Shown here one piece after another: positions 11,919-22,477 of a stretch of DNA of 64,000 bases. The DNA is taken from the NCBI GenBank assembly GCA_964036315.1, contig OZ038485.1, positions 94,747,951 to 94,811,950 on the forward strand, written 5' to 3'. Position 1 is the stretch's first letter; every line of letters starts with the position of its first letter. Under the pieces are notes generated by a model. It was not told where the DNA came from. It made no database searches and worked only from the letters and a program-made list of their open reading frames with translations. Position numbers and translations under genes: made by a program. The stretch comes from Acanthosepion esculentum (Eukaryota; Mollusca; Cephalopoda; Sepiida; Sepiidae).

Positions 11919-12627
11919 TAAAATTGTGCATGCGTGGAGATGAGTGTAATGTTGCATTTGCATTTTCTTTAACTTTTTGAACCCAGGTGGATGGTATGTT
12001 AAAGTGCATAAAACCAGGCAGGTATTATATTGCCTAGAGTCATGGACAGCCGGGTACCTGGGTGGGAGATTTGCACTCATTGGAGGTGGGGAGACAGAGT
12101 TCAAAGGGTTAACCAAATACTTCTGTACCTAAAGATTGTTAAATCCTTACTCCTAAAAATAGTGACTGATCCCCTTACCATCAATATTAATATAAAAGGG
12201 TCAAGTTTTTCAAGGCTAAAAAGCAGTAGATTACTAATTTAACTAAATGACTAATATAATTTTACAAGCAAAATTTTTAACATGAAAGTTGGGAAATGTG
12301 GCAATATCTTGTTCGAGTTGATAAATCAGACTTTTCTTTTTTTTCCTTTTTTTTTTCTTCACTAATTTAGATTATTTAACCATTTTATTATCTTTACTTC
12401 TGGCTGACAGTACAATTGCATACTTGCAAAATTCCTATAAATCCAAGCTGATGTTGCATTACACTTAAGAGCAGCCTGGTTACCCAAAATTTGTTATTTT
12501 GAGATTATTCACTTAATGAGAAGCGTTGAACATCTTTGAAAATGAAGCAATGACAAATCCAATAAAAAGTCACTTATTTTTGCTCAATTCTCATTAGGAA
12601 AGGATTTTATATATACCAAAATTTCAA
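11919..12627 (+). repeat. 709-bp direct duplication, copy A
   Basis: Nearly identical to 15479-16187 in the same orientation. The shared sequence starts at TAAAATTGT and ends at CCAAAATTTCAA. Its first 190 bp are less AT-rich than the surroundings and read openly in both copies (peptide block KVHKTRQVLYC..SWTAGYLG, then GGGETEFKGL), but I do not recognise a protein family. No terminal inverted repeats or A tail were seen, so it may be a local segmental duplication rather than a transposon. Confidence 0.85.
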
Positions 12628-12649
12628 GTCAGAGGAGGCAAAGATTGAT

Positions 12650-12716
12650 TGATTTGGTTTTTATGGCTTAACCTTTTGCAGGTCATTTAAAGCTAGAAAA
12701 TATTTTAGATTGTAAT

Positions 12717-12753
<37 letters not shown>

Positions 12754-13190
12754 GATAATGATTTACCAATACAAGACCTACTAATGAACCAATAGTTGGG
12801 GGAGAAGAAGTAGATTCACACCTTTCCCAAGGGTACTTGCACATAAGTGAATATAAAGAACCCAACTGGAATTGGAACTCGGCTCTACAATTTCTAATTC
12901 CAAGTCATTATCCATTATAGCACCTGCACATCCAAGCTTACAGCACCTAGATATTCCTAAGCAATCACCTACATAGGTAATGACCAGACTCAACATTGCT
13001 TAACTTTTGTAATCTTGCAAGAACCAGTGTTTCAACGGGATATGGCCATAAGCCAGGAGGTGAAGAGTCAATGTAAGTTATATCACATGTATGCTAATTA
13101 ATGTACCACAAAATGGTTATTCCTACACTTTTTCCTTATCATGCATAAAATGTCTTCTAATTTTCGAGACAAATAGGTGTAAATATATAG
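12650..13190 (-). mobile_element. 5S-rRNA/tRNA chimeric SINE (family A), copy 1
   Basis: On the minus strand, from 13054 downwards, the sequence is a diverged 5S rRNA: GGCCATATCCCGTTGAAAC, then AAAGTTAAGCAATGTTGAG, then GGTGCTGTAAGCTT. It passes directly into a tRNA-like unit with an A-box-like GGTGCTATAATGGATAATG and a B-box-like GAGTTCCAATTCC. A body ending near CCTGCAAAAGGTTAAGCC follows, interrupted by a long A run (T run 12719-12750 on the plus strand). Homology to copy 2 (27170-27605) extends about 90 bp beyond the 5S head. The repeat is therefore longer than the SINE, or the locus was duplicated. Confidence 0.8.
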
Positions 13191-13320
13191 AATGACATTG
13201 TTTATTATGTGTGGGTTAAAAGTAATTCTTATGTTTTATTTTTTATGGTTTTTCTCAGGTTTTTGTTTTGTTCTGGAATATTGATTCTTAGCCCCAAAGA
13301 GAATGTACTTCCCTGCTATT

Positions 13321-13326
<6 letters not shown>

Positions 13327-13369
<43 letters not shown>
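13327..13369. repeat. (TA)n microsatellite
   Basis: About 21 TA units then CACACATACATA. The 15-mer TTTCTGGTAGGATTA follows at 13384-13398. Confidence 0.96.
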
Positions 13370-13377
<8 letters not shown>

Positions 13378-13398
13378 ATAAAATTTCTGGTAGGATTA

Positions 13399-13824
13399 TA
13401 TGACTGTATTTCGTTTTTTTTTGTTTTTTTTTTTACGACTGTCTTGCAATTCATCAATGGATCTGCAAAATCAAGTTTGGACAAACAGAATTTGGAACTG
13501 TGGGAAGACTGGAAGTCAATGGTTGTAACCAATGCCAAAGATTCATGGTAGTACTGTTCTCTTTGAATAGTGATTTTTTTTTTTTGATGCCAGGTTTCTT
13601 TGAAATTTGCATAAATTTGGAGGACAATGTCACACTGATGCAATCAGTCTGCAGCACATTCTTTCAGCTCCTTTGGTCTGACCTTTCACCAATGGAGGTT
13701 AGTTTTGATTGCATCATTTCTTTGGTTGGCCTTAATATCTCCTGCCACATAGTAGCTCTCCACACAAGCACCATCAGAGAATGTTAAGTTGCTCCATGCA
13801 AATGATGTGGGCAAATTAAGTCTC

Positions 13825-13826
<2 letters not shown>
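13399..13826. other. AT-rich spacer
   Basis: Mixed sequence with T runs. An open stretch on the plus strand at 13500-13787 has no recognised motif. Nothing classified. Confidence 0.45.

Positions 13827-13865
<39 letters not shown>
13827..13865. repeat. (TA)n microsatellite
   Basis: About 19 TA units. Confidence 0.96.
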
Positions 13866-13871
<6 letters not shown>

Positions 13872-14479
13872 TTACTCTCCCATTGTTTTCAACATATGAG
13901 TGTCTTTCAGTTCAGTTTTCAATCCTGTACCTGTCCCCGTGACCTTCACTATCTCACCAGTGTACTTGTTGCTCAGGTGGAATAGCAAAGAAGGAACACA
14001 GAACTGAATTGCAGACTATCCACACAAAAGATTTGCTTAGAGTGGCGAAGGCTTGTGTAGAACCAGCCACACTTATTGAAAGTGCTCATAACAAGGAATT
14101 GGTACAAATATTTGCGATGAACACAATGAACAACACCCCTCAGGTTTTATTATCATGGAGTTATACCTCTCCAGTGCTACCAGTGCACAGAAGAGTGCAG
14201 TACCTTTCAATGGTAATTTCATATGATTTAGCCCGCCTGCTGAATCGGTTTACAGGGTTTGGCGTGTGAAAATTTATGGGATGGGTGAAGACCAGTGTTG
14301 CCCATCCATCTTAATAATCAGAGCAGCAGCCAAGTAACAAAGGTACCACTTCTACCCAATGCCACCTACACACATAGAACATACACTGGATGTCAGAGTA
14401 AACAGTTCATCAACAATGTGCAATATATTGTTACAAAGTATAAATTATTATAAAGGACAAGAGAAAACTTTATTATAAT

Positions 14480-14482
<3 letters not shown>
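13866..14482. other. Unclassified sequence, less AT-rich
   Basis: A plus-strand open stretch at 14009-14269 (86 codons) has no recognised motif and no convincing splice signals. Between two (TA)n arrays it could be an old unrecognised repeat. Confidence 0.4.

Positions 14483-14537
<55 letters not shown>
14483..14537. repeat. (TA)n microsatellite
   Basis: About 27 TA units, followed immediately by the same TTTCTGGTAGGATTA 15-mer (14537-14551) found after the array at 13327. Confidence 0.97.
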
Positions 14538-14539
<2 letters not shown>

Positions 14540-14871
14540 CTGGTAGGATTAGTTTTCAGTTTAAGGACATTTTTAAACTTGAAGATTTGGCTTTGGTTGT
14601 TTCCATGGAATGTTTACCTATAGAATTGATTTCCATGTTAATATATCTTTTGTCATTCAAGCTAATAGCCACATCACATTTGTGTTTAACCATGTCATTT
14701 TTAAATACACTGTATCTGTTCTTACTCAGATAAATGCTGCAACCAGTAATCATTGAGGATTAAATCTGTTTTTCCCAATATTCATCACCACCTCAAATAA
14801 AGATTGGGAGGGGTGTTAAAAAAAAAAGGGGTGAGAAAAAAGTAAAAAGTAATTCTCAAGGATTTATTTTT

Positions 14872-15200
14872 TAAATGCTATGTCCCTTCAGGTCATAGTT
14901 TGTTTTTTTATTTTTATTAACTGAACTGCTATGTCTACTGAGGAAATATATTAGCATGGTTTCCCATTGCCTTCTCCATGGTTTGGAATTCAGTTTTTCT
15001 TCTAGACCGATTGACACTCAAGGCTAGAGAGCCCAATCTACCCTGGTATTTAAGCCATATTTGTGGGGAGGAGAGACTGATTTATCACTTTGCCAAGGGC
15101 ATTTGTGCTAAAGTGAACATAACAGATTATCTCAGAATTTGAACTCAGCTTACAAATTCTATTCTGTGCCAACATCCATTACACCACTCACACATTCAAT
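14872..15200 (-). mobile_element. tRNA-derived SINE (family B), copy 1
   Basis: On the minus strand it starts with a tRNA-like head: A-box-like GTGGTGTAATGGATG and B-box-like GAGTTCAAATTCTG. A body follows with CTAGCCTTGAG, GGTCTAGAAGAAAAACTGA and CCAAACCATGGAGAAGGC, ending in GACCTGAAGGGACATAGC. Five fragments of this family lie in the window. Its form agrees with tRNA-derived retroposons described from octopus, but the exact family name cannot be fixed without a library search. Confidence 0.75.
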
Positions 15201-15478
15201 TTTCAAAGATTACCAAATGAAAAATAAATCTGAAGAAAATTAGGAATCACAAGAAAAATTGTGTCAGTTAAAGAAAGATCCAAGTTCCTAGTCCAAATAA
15301 TGGAAAAATAAAATAGTTATCTCAGAATTTCAGAGAACATTTAATAATTTTCTTTGTTAGGTTATTAATTAAGAATGTAATTTGATAATTGTCAACCTCA
15401 AGTATTAAGTTATACTAGACATATAGAAAACAAGCATAAGCAAGTCTTTTTCCAACTGAATGTCTTCAAACAACTATT

Positions 15479-16187
15479 TAAAATTGTACGTGCATGAAGA
15501 TGAGTGTAAGTTTCTTTAACTTTTTGAACCCAGGTGGATGGTATGTTAAAGTGCATAAAACCAGGCAGGTATTATATTGCCCAGAGTCATGGACAGCAGG
15601 GTACTTGGGTGGGAGATTTGCACTCATTGGGGGTGGGGAGACAGAGTTCAAAGGGTTAACCAAATACATCTGTACCTAAAGATAGGATAAGGACATGAAT
15701 AAATATTGCATGATTCCATTGTTAAATCCTTACTCTTAAAAATAGTGACTGATCCCCTTACCATCAATATTAATATAAAAGGATCAAGTTTTTCAAGGCT
15801 AAAAAGCAGTAGATTACTAATTTAACTAAATGACTAATATAATTTTGCAAGCAAAATTTTTAAAATGAAAGTTGGGAATATCTTGTTCGAGTTGATAAAT
15901 CAGACTTTTTTTTTTTTTTCACTAATTTAGATTATTTAACCATTTTATTATCTTTGCTTCTGGCTGACAGTACAATTGCATACTTGCAAAATTCCTATAA
16001 ATCCAAGCTGATGTTGCATTACACTTAAGAGCAGCCTGGTTACCCAAAATTTGTTATTTTGAGATTATTCACTTAATGAGAAGCGGTGAACATCTTTGAA
16101 AATGAAGCAATGACAAATCCAATAAAAAGTCACTTATTTTTGCTCAATTCTCATTAGGAAAGGATTTTATATATACCAAAATTTCAA
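15479..16187 (+). repeat. 709-bp direct duplication, copy B
   Basis: Partner of 11919-12627, with starts 3,560 bp apart. It differs by scattered substitutions, by a loss of about 15 bp near 15510, by an extra segment of roughly 40 bp near 15683-15722, and by a shorter T run near 15910. The duplicated blocks flank a SINE and three microsatellites. Confidence 0.85.
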
Positions 16188-17459
16188 CAACTCTTTAACA
16201 CATTTAAGGAATTCATAATCATAAAAATATCCTTACAATAAATTTTGACAAAGACATTCAGGAGCCAAAATGCTATCATTTTAATTTTTAAATAAATACT
16301 GATGATAAAACCAATTTTTTGTTCTTACTTAAAAATAGGTTAAGAATTTCTGTTATTTTAATTCTTGTAATTTATATCTTCGTATATCTTTTCATCAAAT
16401 ATCATCTGATGGATAGTAAGTTCACAAAATTTGACTTGAAAAAATATTTCTGTATTGTATTCTTAGAGTGAGGATGAGATTTTGAAAAATACAAATTAAA
16501 AGTGAACTTTACTTTAAACTGGAAGCAATAAAAAAATGACCACAAAATTACAAGTTTCATTGATGTCTGAAATGCCTGTTAAATTATTTATAGAAGTTTC
16601 AATTAGAGTATTTATAGCCTTATAACCAGACAATAGTTAAAGCTATTTTCTACAAGGGAGATATTTTGATGCTCACATCCCTACATCTAAGAATACAAGA
16701 CAAAAGATGATGCTGGAAAAAAAAAAAAAAAAAAAACTCAATTAGACCAAGAAGCCTTTTCTGCAAAATTTCAGATGTTTGGTCAGTTTTGGAAAAGGGA
16801 GTCAGGACACGAACTATTAAACAACCAGCTTATGCATTATAAGCTATTTAAGGATATACAACAATCAAAACTAATTGTGATGTTTAGTCATACTGTTTAT
16901 TAAAGAAAAATTATTTAAAATTAAAAATTAAAAACATTTTTTAAAAATTCTGAAAAGTCTTAAAATAATAACACATTTTAACTTGATTCTTTTCTTTCAA
17001 AATGGAAATTAATATTTATCAGCAATGTGTCTAGGAAATATAATAATCCAAAATTCAAATTAAGAAAAAATGATCTTTGCTCATGTTTTCTACAGGTACA
17101 AAATCCCCAACATCAAACCCTTGGGATCAGAGACTCTTCAGAATTTGGGGGGGGGATTTTGGAACGATAACACAGAAACTGTATATAAAGTAGAAAATTA
17201 AAACAATTTTTAGGGAAGGGTAATATTTCAGCAATGAATCTTGTAAATATTCATACCGATTGGACTAAATTAAGACAACAAATAACATTACAGTTCATCT
17301 TAACAGCACTAAATACAGAGCATAAAATTATTGGCATACGTTTTAGAAGGTTAACTAAAAAAAATAAATAAATAAAAACTCTAAAATCAAATAGTTTTTC
17401 CACTGAGAAAATACTTAATTTTTGTGAATTTCTTGGTTTTCAGAATTCTAGATTAAAGT
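16188..17459. other. AT-rich spacer
   Basis: No gene or repeat family recognised. There is an A22 run near 16718 and a G10 run near 17146. Confidence 0.5.
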
Positions 17460-17695
17460 GCATGTATTTATTATTACTATAAACATTATTTTTAGTACAT
17501 ACATGTATTTGAATTATCTCGTTTTTTTTTTATTTTACTAAAAAAAATTAAATTGATAATAACTGGCATAGATCGAGAATGCCTACTGAGAAAAAGTGTG
17601 CCCCCCACAACCAAAATCAAACCTGTATCCATTTTTCCATCAGGGGAAACTGCTTGCATAGTGAAAACATGCTGCTACCAGTTGGACTATAGGAG
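17460..17695 (-). mobile_element. tRNA(Leu/Ser)-like SINE (family E), left arm of a head-to-head pair
   Basis: On the minus strand the head reads TAGTCCAACTGGTAGCAGC, then a long variable arm with CAGTTTCCCC, then the B-box-like CAGGTTTGATTTTGG. The body carries CCAGTTATTATCAATTT and a tail near GTACTAAAAATAATG. The long variable arm is characteristic of tRNA-Leu/Ser. The plus-strand copy at 17700-17895 faces it. Confidence 0.65.
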
Positions 17696-17699
17696 GTAA

Positions 17700-17895
17700 T
17701 CTTGATAGAACAAGTTTTGAATTACCTATTTAAGGAATACACATATGATGGAAAGAGAGATACAGGTTCAATTCCTGTTGTGAGACAATTTTTATTTTTA
17801 AACTTCTTGATATAGACCAGTTATTAATTTCACTGTTTAAGAAAATGATACTAACTCAAACACGTGTAAATACAAAAAATAACATAGTAATAATA
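17700..17895 (+). mobile_element. SINE (family E), right arm of a head-to-head pair
   Basis: The plus-strand copy has the B-box-like CAGGTTCAATTCCTG, the body GACCAGTTATTAATTTCACTG and the tail GTAAATACAAAAAATAAC. With 17460-17695 it forms an imperfect inverted repeat centred near 17698. Transcripts crossing it could fold into a long hairpin. Confidence 0.65.
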
Positions 17896-17909
17896 ATTAA
17901 TGATTAAAA

Positions 17910-17925
17910 TGTGTGTGTGTGTGTG

Positions 17926-17987
<62 letters not shown>
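17910..17987. repeat. (GT)n(TA)n compound microsatellite
   Basis: GT run at 17910-17930 followed by about 28 TA units. Confidence 0.97.
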
Positions 17988-17989
<2 letters not shown>

Positions 17990-18049
17990 CAGACAGAGTA
18001 TCTTTAGAGGAAGAAAATGAATAAAAAGAGACAAGAGGAAAAACTATTC

Positions 18050-18087
18050 GTAGCTGACACGTTTAATCCTCAGAGATTTTATCAAGA
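18050..18087 (-). ncRNA. Degenerate hammerhead-like motif
   Basis: On the minus strand TTGATAA stands where the core would be CTGATGA. An AATC/GGATT stem-II-like pair follows, then TAAAC, then GTGTCAGC, which contains a GUC cleavage triplet in the minimal stem-III arrangement. Core changes make activity unlikely. Confidence 0.3.
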
Positions 18088-18258
18088 CAATATAGGATTT
18101 ATTTTAGTTTTATGACACTGTGTTCTCCACCTGTTTTGATTGACCTTTCAACCACCTGATGAATATTCATGAACATTATCAAATATAAATGCCTTGATAA
18201 GCCAATGATATCCTCACTTTTGTATATAAACACGTGCAACAAAATAAATTCTACATTG

Positions 18259-18297
18259 CCTTGATAAAGTCCTTCAGAGGACAAAACGCATTAGCTA
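18259..18297 (+). ncRNA. Degenerate hammerhead-like motif
   Basis: TTGATAA, stem II AGTCC/GGAC with loop TTCAGA, then AAAAC and GCATTAGC. It is the inverted partner of 18050-18087. Both share TTGATAA instead of CTGATGA, so that change may belong to the family rather than to this copy. Confidence 0.32.
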
Positions 18298-18320
18298 AGA
18301 ATAGTTTTTCCTAGTCTCTT

Positions 18321-18321
18321 T

Positions 18322-18352
<31 letters not shown>
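18321..18352. repeat. (TA)n(CA)n microsatellite
   Basis: About 10 TA units followed by (AC)6. Confidence 0.95.
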
Positions 18353-18353
<1 letters not shown>

Positions 18354-18960
18354 TATGTCCTAGATGAGGGTTTTCATTAATCCTATACAGATTTAAAAGC
18401 TGAAGAAAAATGAGGTAAAACAACCAAAATTGAGAAAAGAAATGGTTTGTTAAAGAATTGGAAACAAAGCAATAGTTTAAAGAATTGTTTCAGAAGTAAA
18501 AGGACAAAATCTAAATTTCTGTAAGAGATTTTTTTTCTGTGTATGTTAACTCAATTCTTATAAATCTAAACCAAGCTAATTTCTAATTGAAATAATACAA
18601 GGTGAACAAGTAAAAATGAAATAAATGCAAAAAAAAAAAAATATATTAAATGTTATTTTGAAACCGACTTCATTCATTTTTCTTTTTGTTGTATCAACAG
18701 TCTGAGTTTATAACAAGAAAAAGTCACATCCTCCTGAATTTTCCCTTAAAAATGACAAGAGATCATGTAACTACTATTCTTAATGATGGAATTTTGTTTC
18801 AGGTTAAAAGCAGATTATTTGGTTTATGAATAAAATTACCTTTTTATTATTTCTCAACTTATATTCTCTTGAAAAAGAGATGTATTTTTTTCAATGCTGG
18901 TTTTATACATTTAAATCCTAACTAATAAATTGACTGATTCAGTAGATTTGAAAGGGAAAA
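18353..18960. other. AT-rich spacer
   Basis: Nothing recognised. Confidence 0.45.

Positions 18961-19015
<55 letters not shown>
18961..19015. repeat. (TA)n microsatellite
   Basis: About 27 TA units. Confidence 0.97.
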
Positions 19016-19018
<3 letters not shown>

Positions 19019-21223
19019 TATTTTTATCATTCAGAAAGTTAATGACTACTTAAATTCAAATTTAAGCAAAATGGTTCTACATCAGATTTATGTAATAAGA
19101 ATATTATATATATATTGATGCACAGAAGGAGGACATATGACTCATTTACAAAGAGATTTTTTTTAAATTTAAGAATATAATTTAAATAAAAAAGCAGCAT
19201 TCATTTTTTGAATGAAATTAAAAAAAATATTAATCTCTTAAAAAGCTTTAAAACATTTGTAATAAATGAGGCCAGGTAAAAATAACAAAATGATTAAAAA
19301 AAAAAATTCAAAATATGAATAATGTAGACCAAAGGCAGCAACTACATCTACAGATCAAACAGGGTTACCTTGTGTAGAAAGCAATTGAAATCTGGCCCCA
19401 CAATCAACATTGAGGGTAAAAAAAAAAAGGTTTGAAGGATTAGAAACTAAAGCAATATCTTAAAGAATTCAAGTTTCAGACATGGAGTGTAACTGTCTGC
19501 TTAATTTTTTTTTTTTTTTCTTTTACTAAATTGAATATTTACATTGAAGATAAATGTCAATGGAGAAATAAAACTGGTAAAAAAAAAATAACAGAATTAT
19601 AAATCTTTTTTACTTAAAAACCCGTTTAATTATAAATAAAACTGAATAAATCTATTTTTTCTTATGCATATGAAAATCTGTTTGCAATTTTTTCAAATAA
19701 GAAAAAACTGTTAATCCCATCTTAATTTTGCTTTCAAATCAAGTGCATAGTTTGTCCATTTTAAAAAGCCTCCTTGGCATAATTCAATAAGTATCTTGCT
19801 TTGTGCTTTCATCAAAGTTCATAAAGACAATATGCATGTTAAAAAACAAAAGAGTTACCAATCTAAAGTAATAAAACATAGCCTAGATATATTGTTGTCT
19901 AAAGTAAATTTAAATTGTTGCACCATTAAGTCTGTCTTTACACCCCATCATATTATAAGTTGTTTTTTTTTTAAGTTTACATAATACAAAGAAATAAGTG
20001 AAGTATTTTTAAAAAGCTATTTTTGAAACAACTAAAAATCCAATTTCTTACTGGAGATTTTGGTAAATAATATCCAGAAAATAAGCCAGGACAATATTAA
20101 TAATAGAGGACTTCTTACAATATTTTGTTTTCTAAGTTCTGAGAAACGGCAATTTTGATTTTCCTACCCATTTTAAGACATCTTACAACTGTTAAAACTT
20201 TAAGAAAAATATAAAAGCTACGTAAACTTTAAAAAAAAAAAAAGACATGTTTTCACAAAATTCCTCTTGATCAAATAAATTAAAGTCAAACTTTATTGAT
20301 GGAAAGAGGATTCAAATATGAATAGTCATTAAGGAAACAAATTTTTCTCCTAGGAAAAAGGGTATTTTTATCCGGCAACACTCTGAAATTCAGTAAAATT
20401 TCAGAGGAAAACCCATTACCATTTCTCAAGGAAAACAAAAATGGCAAGACAAGGAAAGAAGACGTAAGGAACAATATTGAAAATAATGATCTTGGAATTA
20501 GGTGGGTGGGGTGTGAAAGGGTTGGAGACTAAAAGGTTTCCGTGTTTATACTTAATATGAAATGAAACAATGATGATGGCAACACTTGGCAAAGACATTG
20601 GGTGTTCTCATGATGAATGTGATAAAAAAAAAAAATATTATAAAATAAAAAACATTTCTACCCAAAAATTCATAAAATCTGAAGACATCTCAATCTGTTC
20701 AATTGTCAAATTACCTAGAATTCATTGTGGCTTGCTGAATATTTCACACATTTCTTGGAATCACTCCACCAGGAAAATAAAAAGAAATTCATTTTCTATC
20801 AATTTTTTTCTCTTTCTTTGTAGAAGCCATTTCACACTTTAAATTCACTGAATTCTTGGACAACACTCCAAATGTGCCAGAGTTTGTTTAGTTTAATTTA
20901 CTTAATAAACTGGGAACTAAATAACTTTTGTACTGGCACACTTTAATACAAAAAAACCCAAAATCATTTTTGGGTTTTTTTTTTTTAATTGGAATTTTAA
21001 ATTATTTTAGAGATTTTTCATAAAAATTGAATTTTGATTTACCACAAATAAAATTTTGCACTAAACATTAAGAGTACTTTATGTATGCAAAGTTTGCAGA
21101 TAATTCGTATTTGCTAAGAGATTTATTTCAACATTTTGGTTTGGTTAGGTCAGGCATAGGCCTGCTAATGGTAATATGTAACCCAATATAGCCTGCATCA
21201 TAGATGAGTAGTTGGCATATAAA
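19016..21223. other. AT-rich spacer
   Basis: About 2.2 kb without a recognised gene or repeat. A perfect 14-bp hairpin with a TCAT loop lies at 20950-20981 (stem A7CCCA4). Confidence 0.5.
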
Positions 21224-21308
21224 CTAGCTCCCAACTAACTTTTCTGCTGGTGAGGTGGGTGGCATACCACTCGGCAGGACGAAAAACATGACTTCTCAAA
21301 GGGTGGCT
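21224..21308 (+). repeat. Dispersed repeat of unknown family, copy 1
   Basis: It shares about 80 bp with 62558-62640, same strand: AGCTCCC, CTTTTCTGCTGGTGA, GTGGCAT, CAGGA, GAAAAAC and TCAAAGGG in the same order. It is GC-richer than the neighbourhood and can form a local hairpin around GTGGCATACCAC. I do not recognise the family. Confidence 0.65.
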
Positions 21309-21542
21309 CTGAGAATATTTATATACACATTGTCTGAAGACTGTGTTCAAGCATGAAAGAGACTTGTCACTTGGTGTTGACCCCCCAGTGTCAACAGACA
21401 CACAATATATATCTCCAAATAAAGAGAAAGAACAGACAGATTAAGAATCCACATTCCTTTAGCATTTACTTTTTGTTTCAAAAGTGCTGGATACAATGTA
21501 GAGCAAAATATTTTAATAATATTTTGCTTCAAAAAATATTTT

Positions 21543-21604
21543 ACATCGCTACATAAATATTTTTATGTTTTGGAACTTAAAACTGTTCCATCATCAGGCG
21601 ATGT
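21543..21604 (-). ncRNA. Hammerhead-ribozyme-like three-way junction
   Basis: On the minus strand all parts occur in hammerhead order within 62 nt. Stem I ACATCGC pairs with GCGATGT (7 bp), and the core CTGATGA directly follows the first stem strand. Stem II is GGAAC/GTTCC with an 8-nt loop. The second core box is AAAA in place of GAAA. Stem III ACATAAA pairs with TTTATGT. The cleavage triplet GTA sits directly before the second stem I strand. An extra T between core and stem II and the changed box predict weak or no activity. Known hammerheads of this type occur in retroelements; no coding partner is seen here. Confidence 0.5.
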
Positions 21605-21650
21605 TTGGTAATTTATAATGAAAATGAAAAGGATTTACTTTTTAAAAACA

Positions 21651-21718
21651 GAAAACAATATGGTAACTTATTTAAGAGTTAACTCTTTAACAATTAAATA
21701 AGCTACCATATTGTTTTC
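21651..21718. repeat. 25-bp inverted repeat
   Basis: 21651-21675 and 21694-21718 are complementary with one mismatch (arm core AACAATATGGTA). The 18-nt loop contains the palindrome AGAGTTAACTCT. It lies about 50 bp from the hammerhead-like fold. Confidence 0.85.
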
Positions 21719-21953
21719 TCACGGTCCACTGCTTGAAAATACATTTTATAACAACAACAAAAATAAAAAATCATTGATAATTTCAGCAACATAACTCAAG
21801 GACAGTTTGATAGTTACTGATGAATTTTGACTTTTTTTTATACAATTCACCCCAATAAGGCAATAATGCCACTAAATTGCAAGGAGCTACTGAGAGTAAA
21901 AGAGAATGAGAAGACTTTAGAAAGAACCAGAAACCCAATCCTAAACAAGAAAC

Positions 21954-22373
21954 AAGGGATAAACCTCTATTCCTGTTCAAAAGATCAAGAAGGAATGTGG
22001 ACCAGATGAGAGGCAAACCTATCTAATCCTTACAAGTTTGTGTGAAAAGATGGCAGAGTAGGCATAGCAAGAGATGGTAAAGAAGCAAACATTGCTTAGA
22101 GTTACAAGGGACAGGAAGTTATGGAGAGCTATGATCAGAAAACAAGGGATAAACCTCTACTCCTTTTCAGAAGACCAGAGAGGAGTGTGAACCAGATGAT
22201 AGGCAAACCTATCTACTCCTATTAAGGAAAAAAATAAATTATAAATAAAATTTCAGAGTTTAGGCAAAGATGTTAAAAATAGAGTTGAAGGAAATAAAAA
22301 CCCAATCCTAAACAAGAGTTAAACCTCTACTCCTGTTCAAAAATCCAGAGAGATGTGTGAACTGAACTCTTAT
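21954..22373. repeat. Three imperfect tandem-like repeats
   Basis: Blocks near 21954-22030, 22144-22221 and 22312-22373 share GGGATAAACCTCTA, then CCAGAGAG-like and GTG-ACCAGATGA-like strings, then GGCAAACCTATCTA. The spacers are AT-rich. No coding sense is preserved across the copies. Confidence 0.6.
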
Positions 22374-22477
22374 TAAAAGAAAACTTCCAGAAAAATTATA
22401 TTGGGAGATGTATAATCCTTTTATAGTATATTTTTATAAGTGGGCTCATCATTTACATTGAAATAAATCTTGTACCA

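Larger units (their letters stand above)
18023..18325. mobile_element. Small inverted-repeat element with hammerhead-like ends
   Basis: Arms of about 66 bp, 18025-18090 and 18257-18325, are imperfect inverted copies of one sequence: GATAAA..., then an AAAACG box, then CGAATAGTTTTTCCTC and GTCTCTTTT at the outer edge. The roughly 165-bp centre shows no coding sequence. Microsatellites flank it on the right. Inverted terminal copies with hammerhead-like folds are known for Penelope-like retroelements, which is one possible origin; a MITE is another. Confidence 0.55.

Noticed and set aside
18160..18195. Additional hammerhead at CTGATGAATATTCATG
   Set aside because: The sequence after the core is only a simple palindrome; no second core box or stems I/III could be placed.
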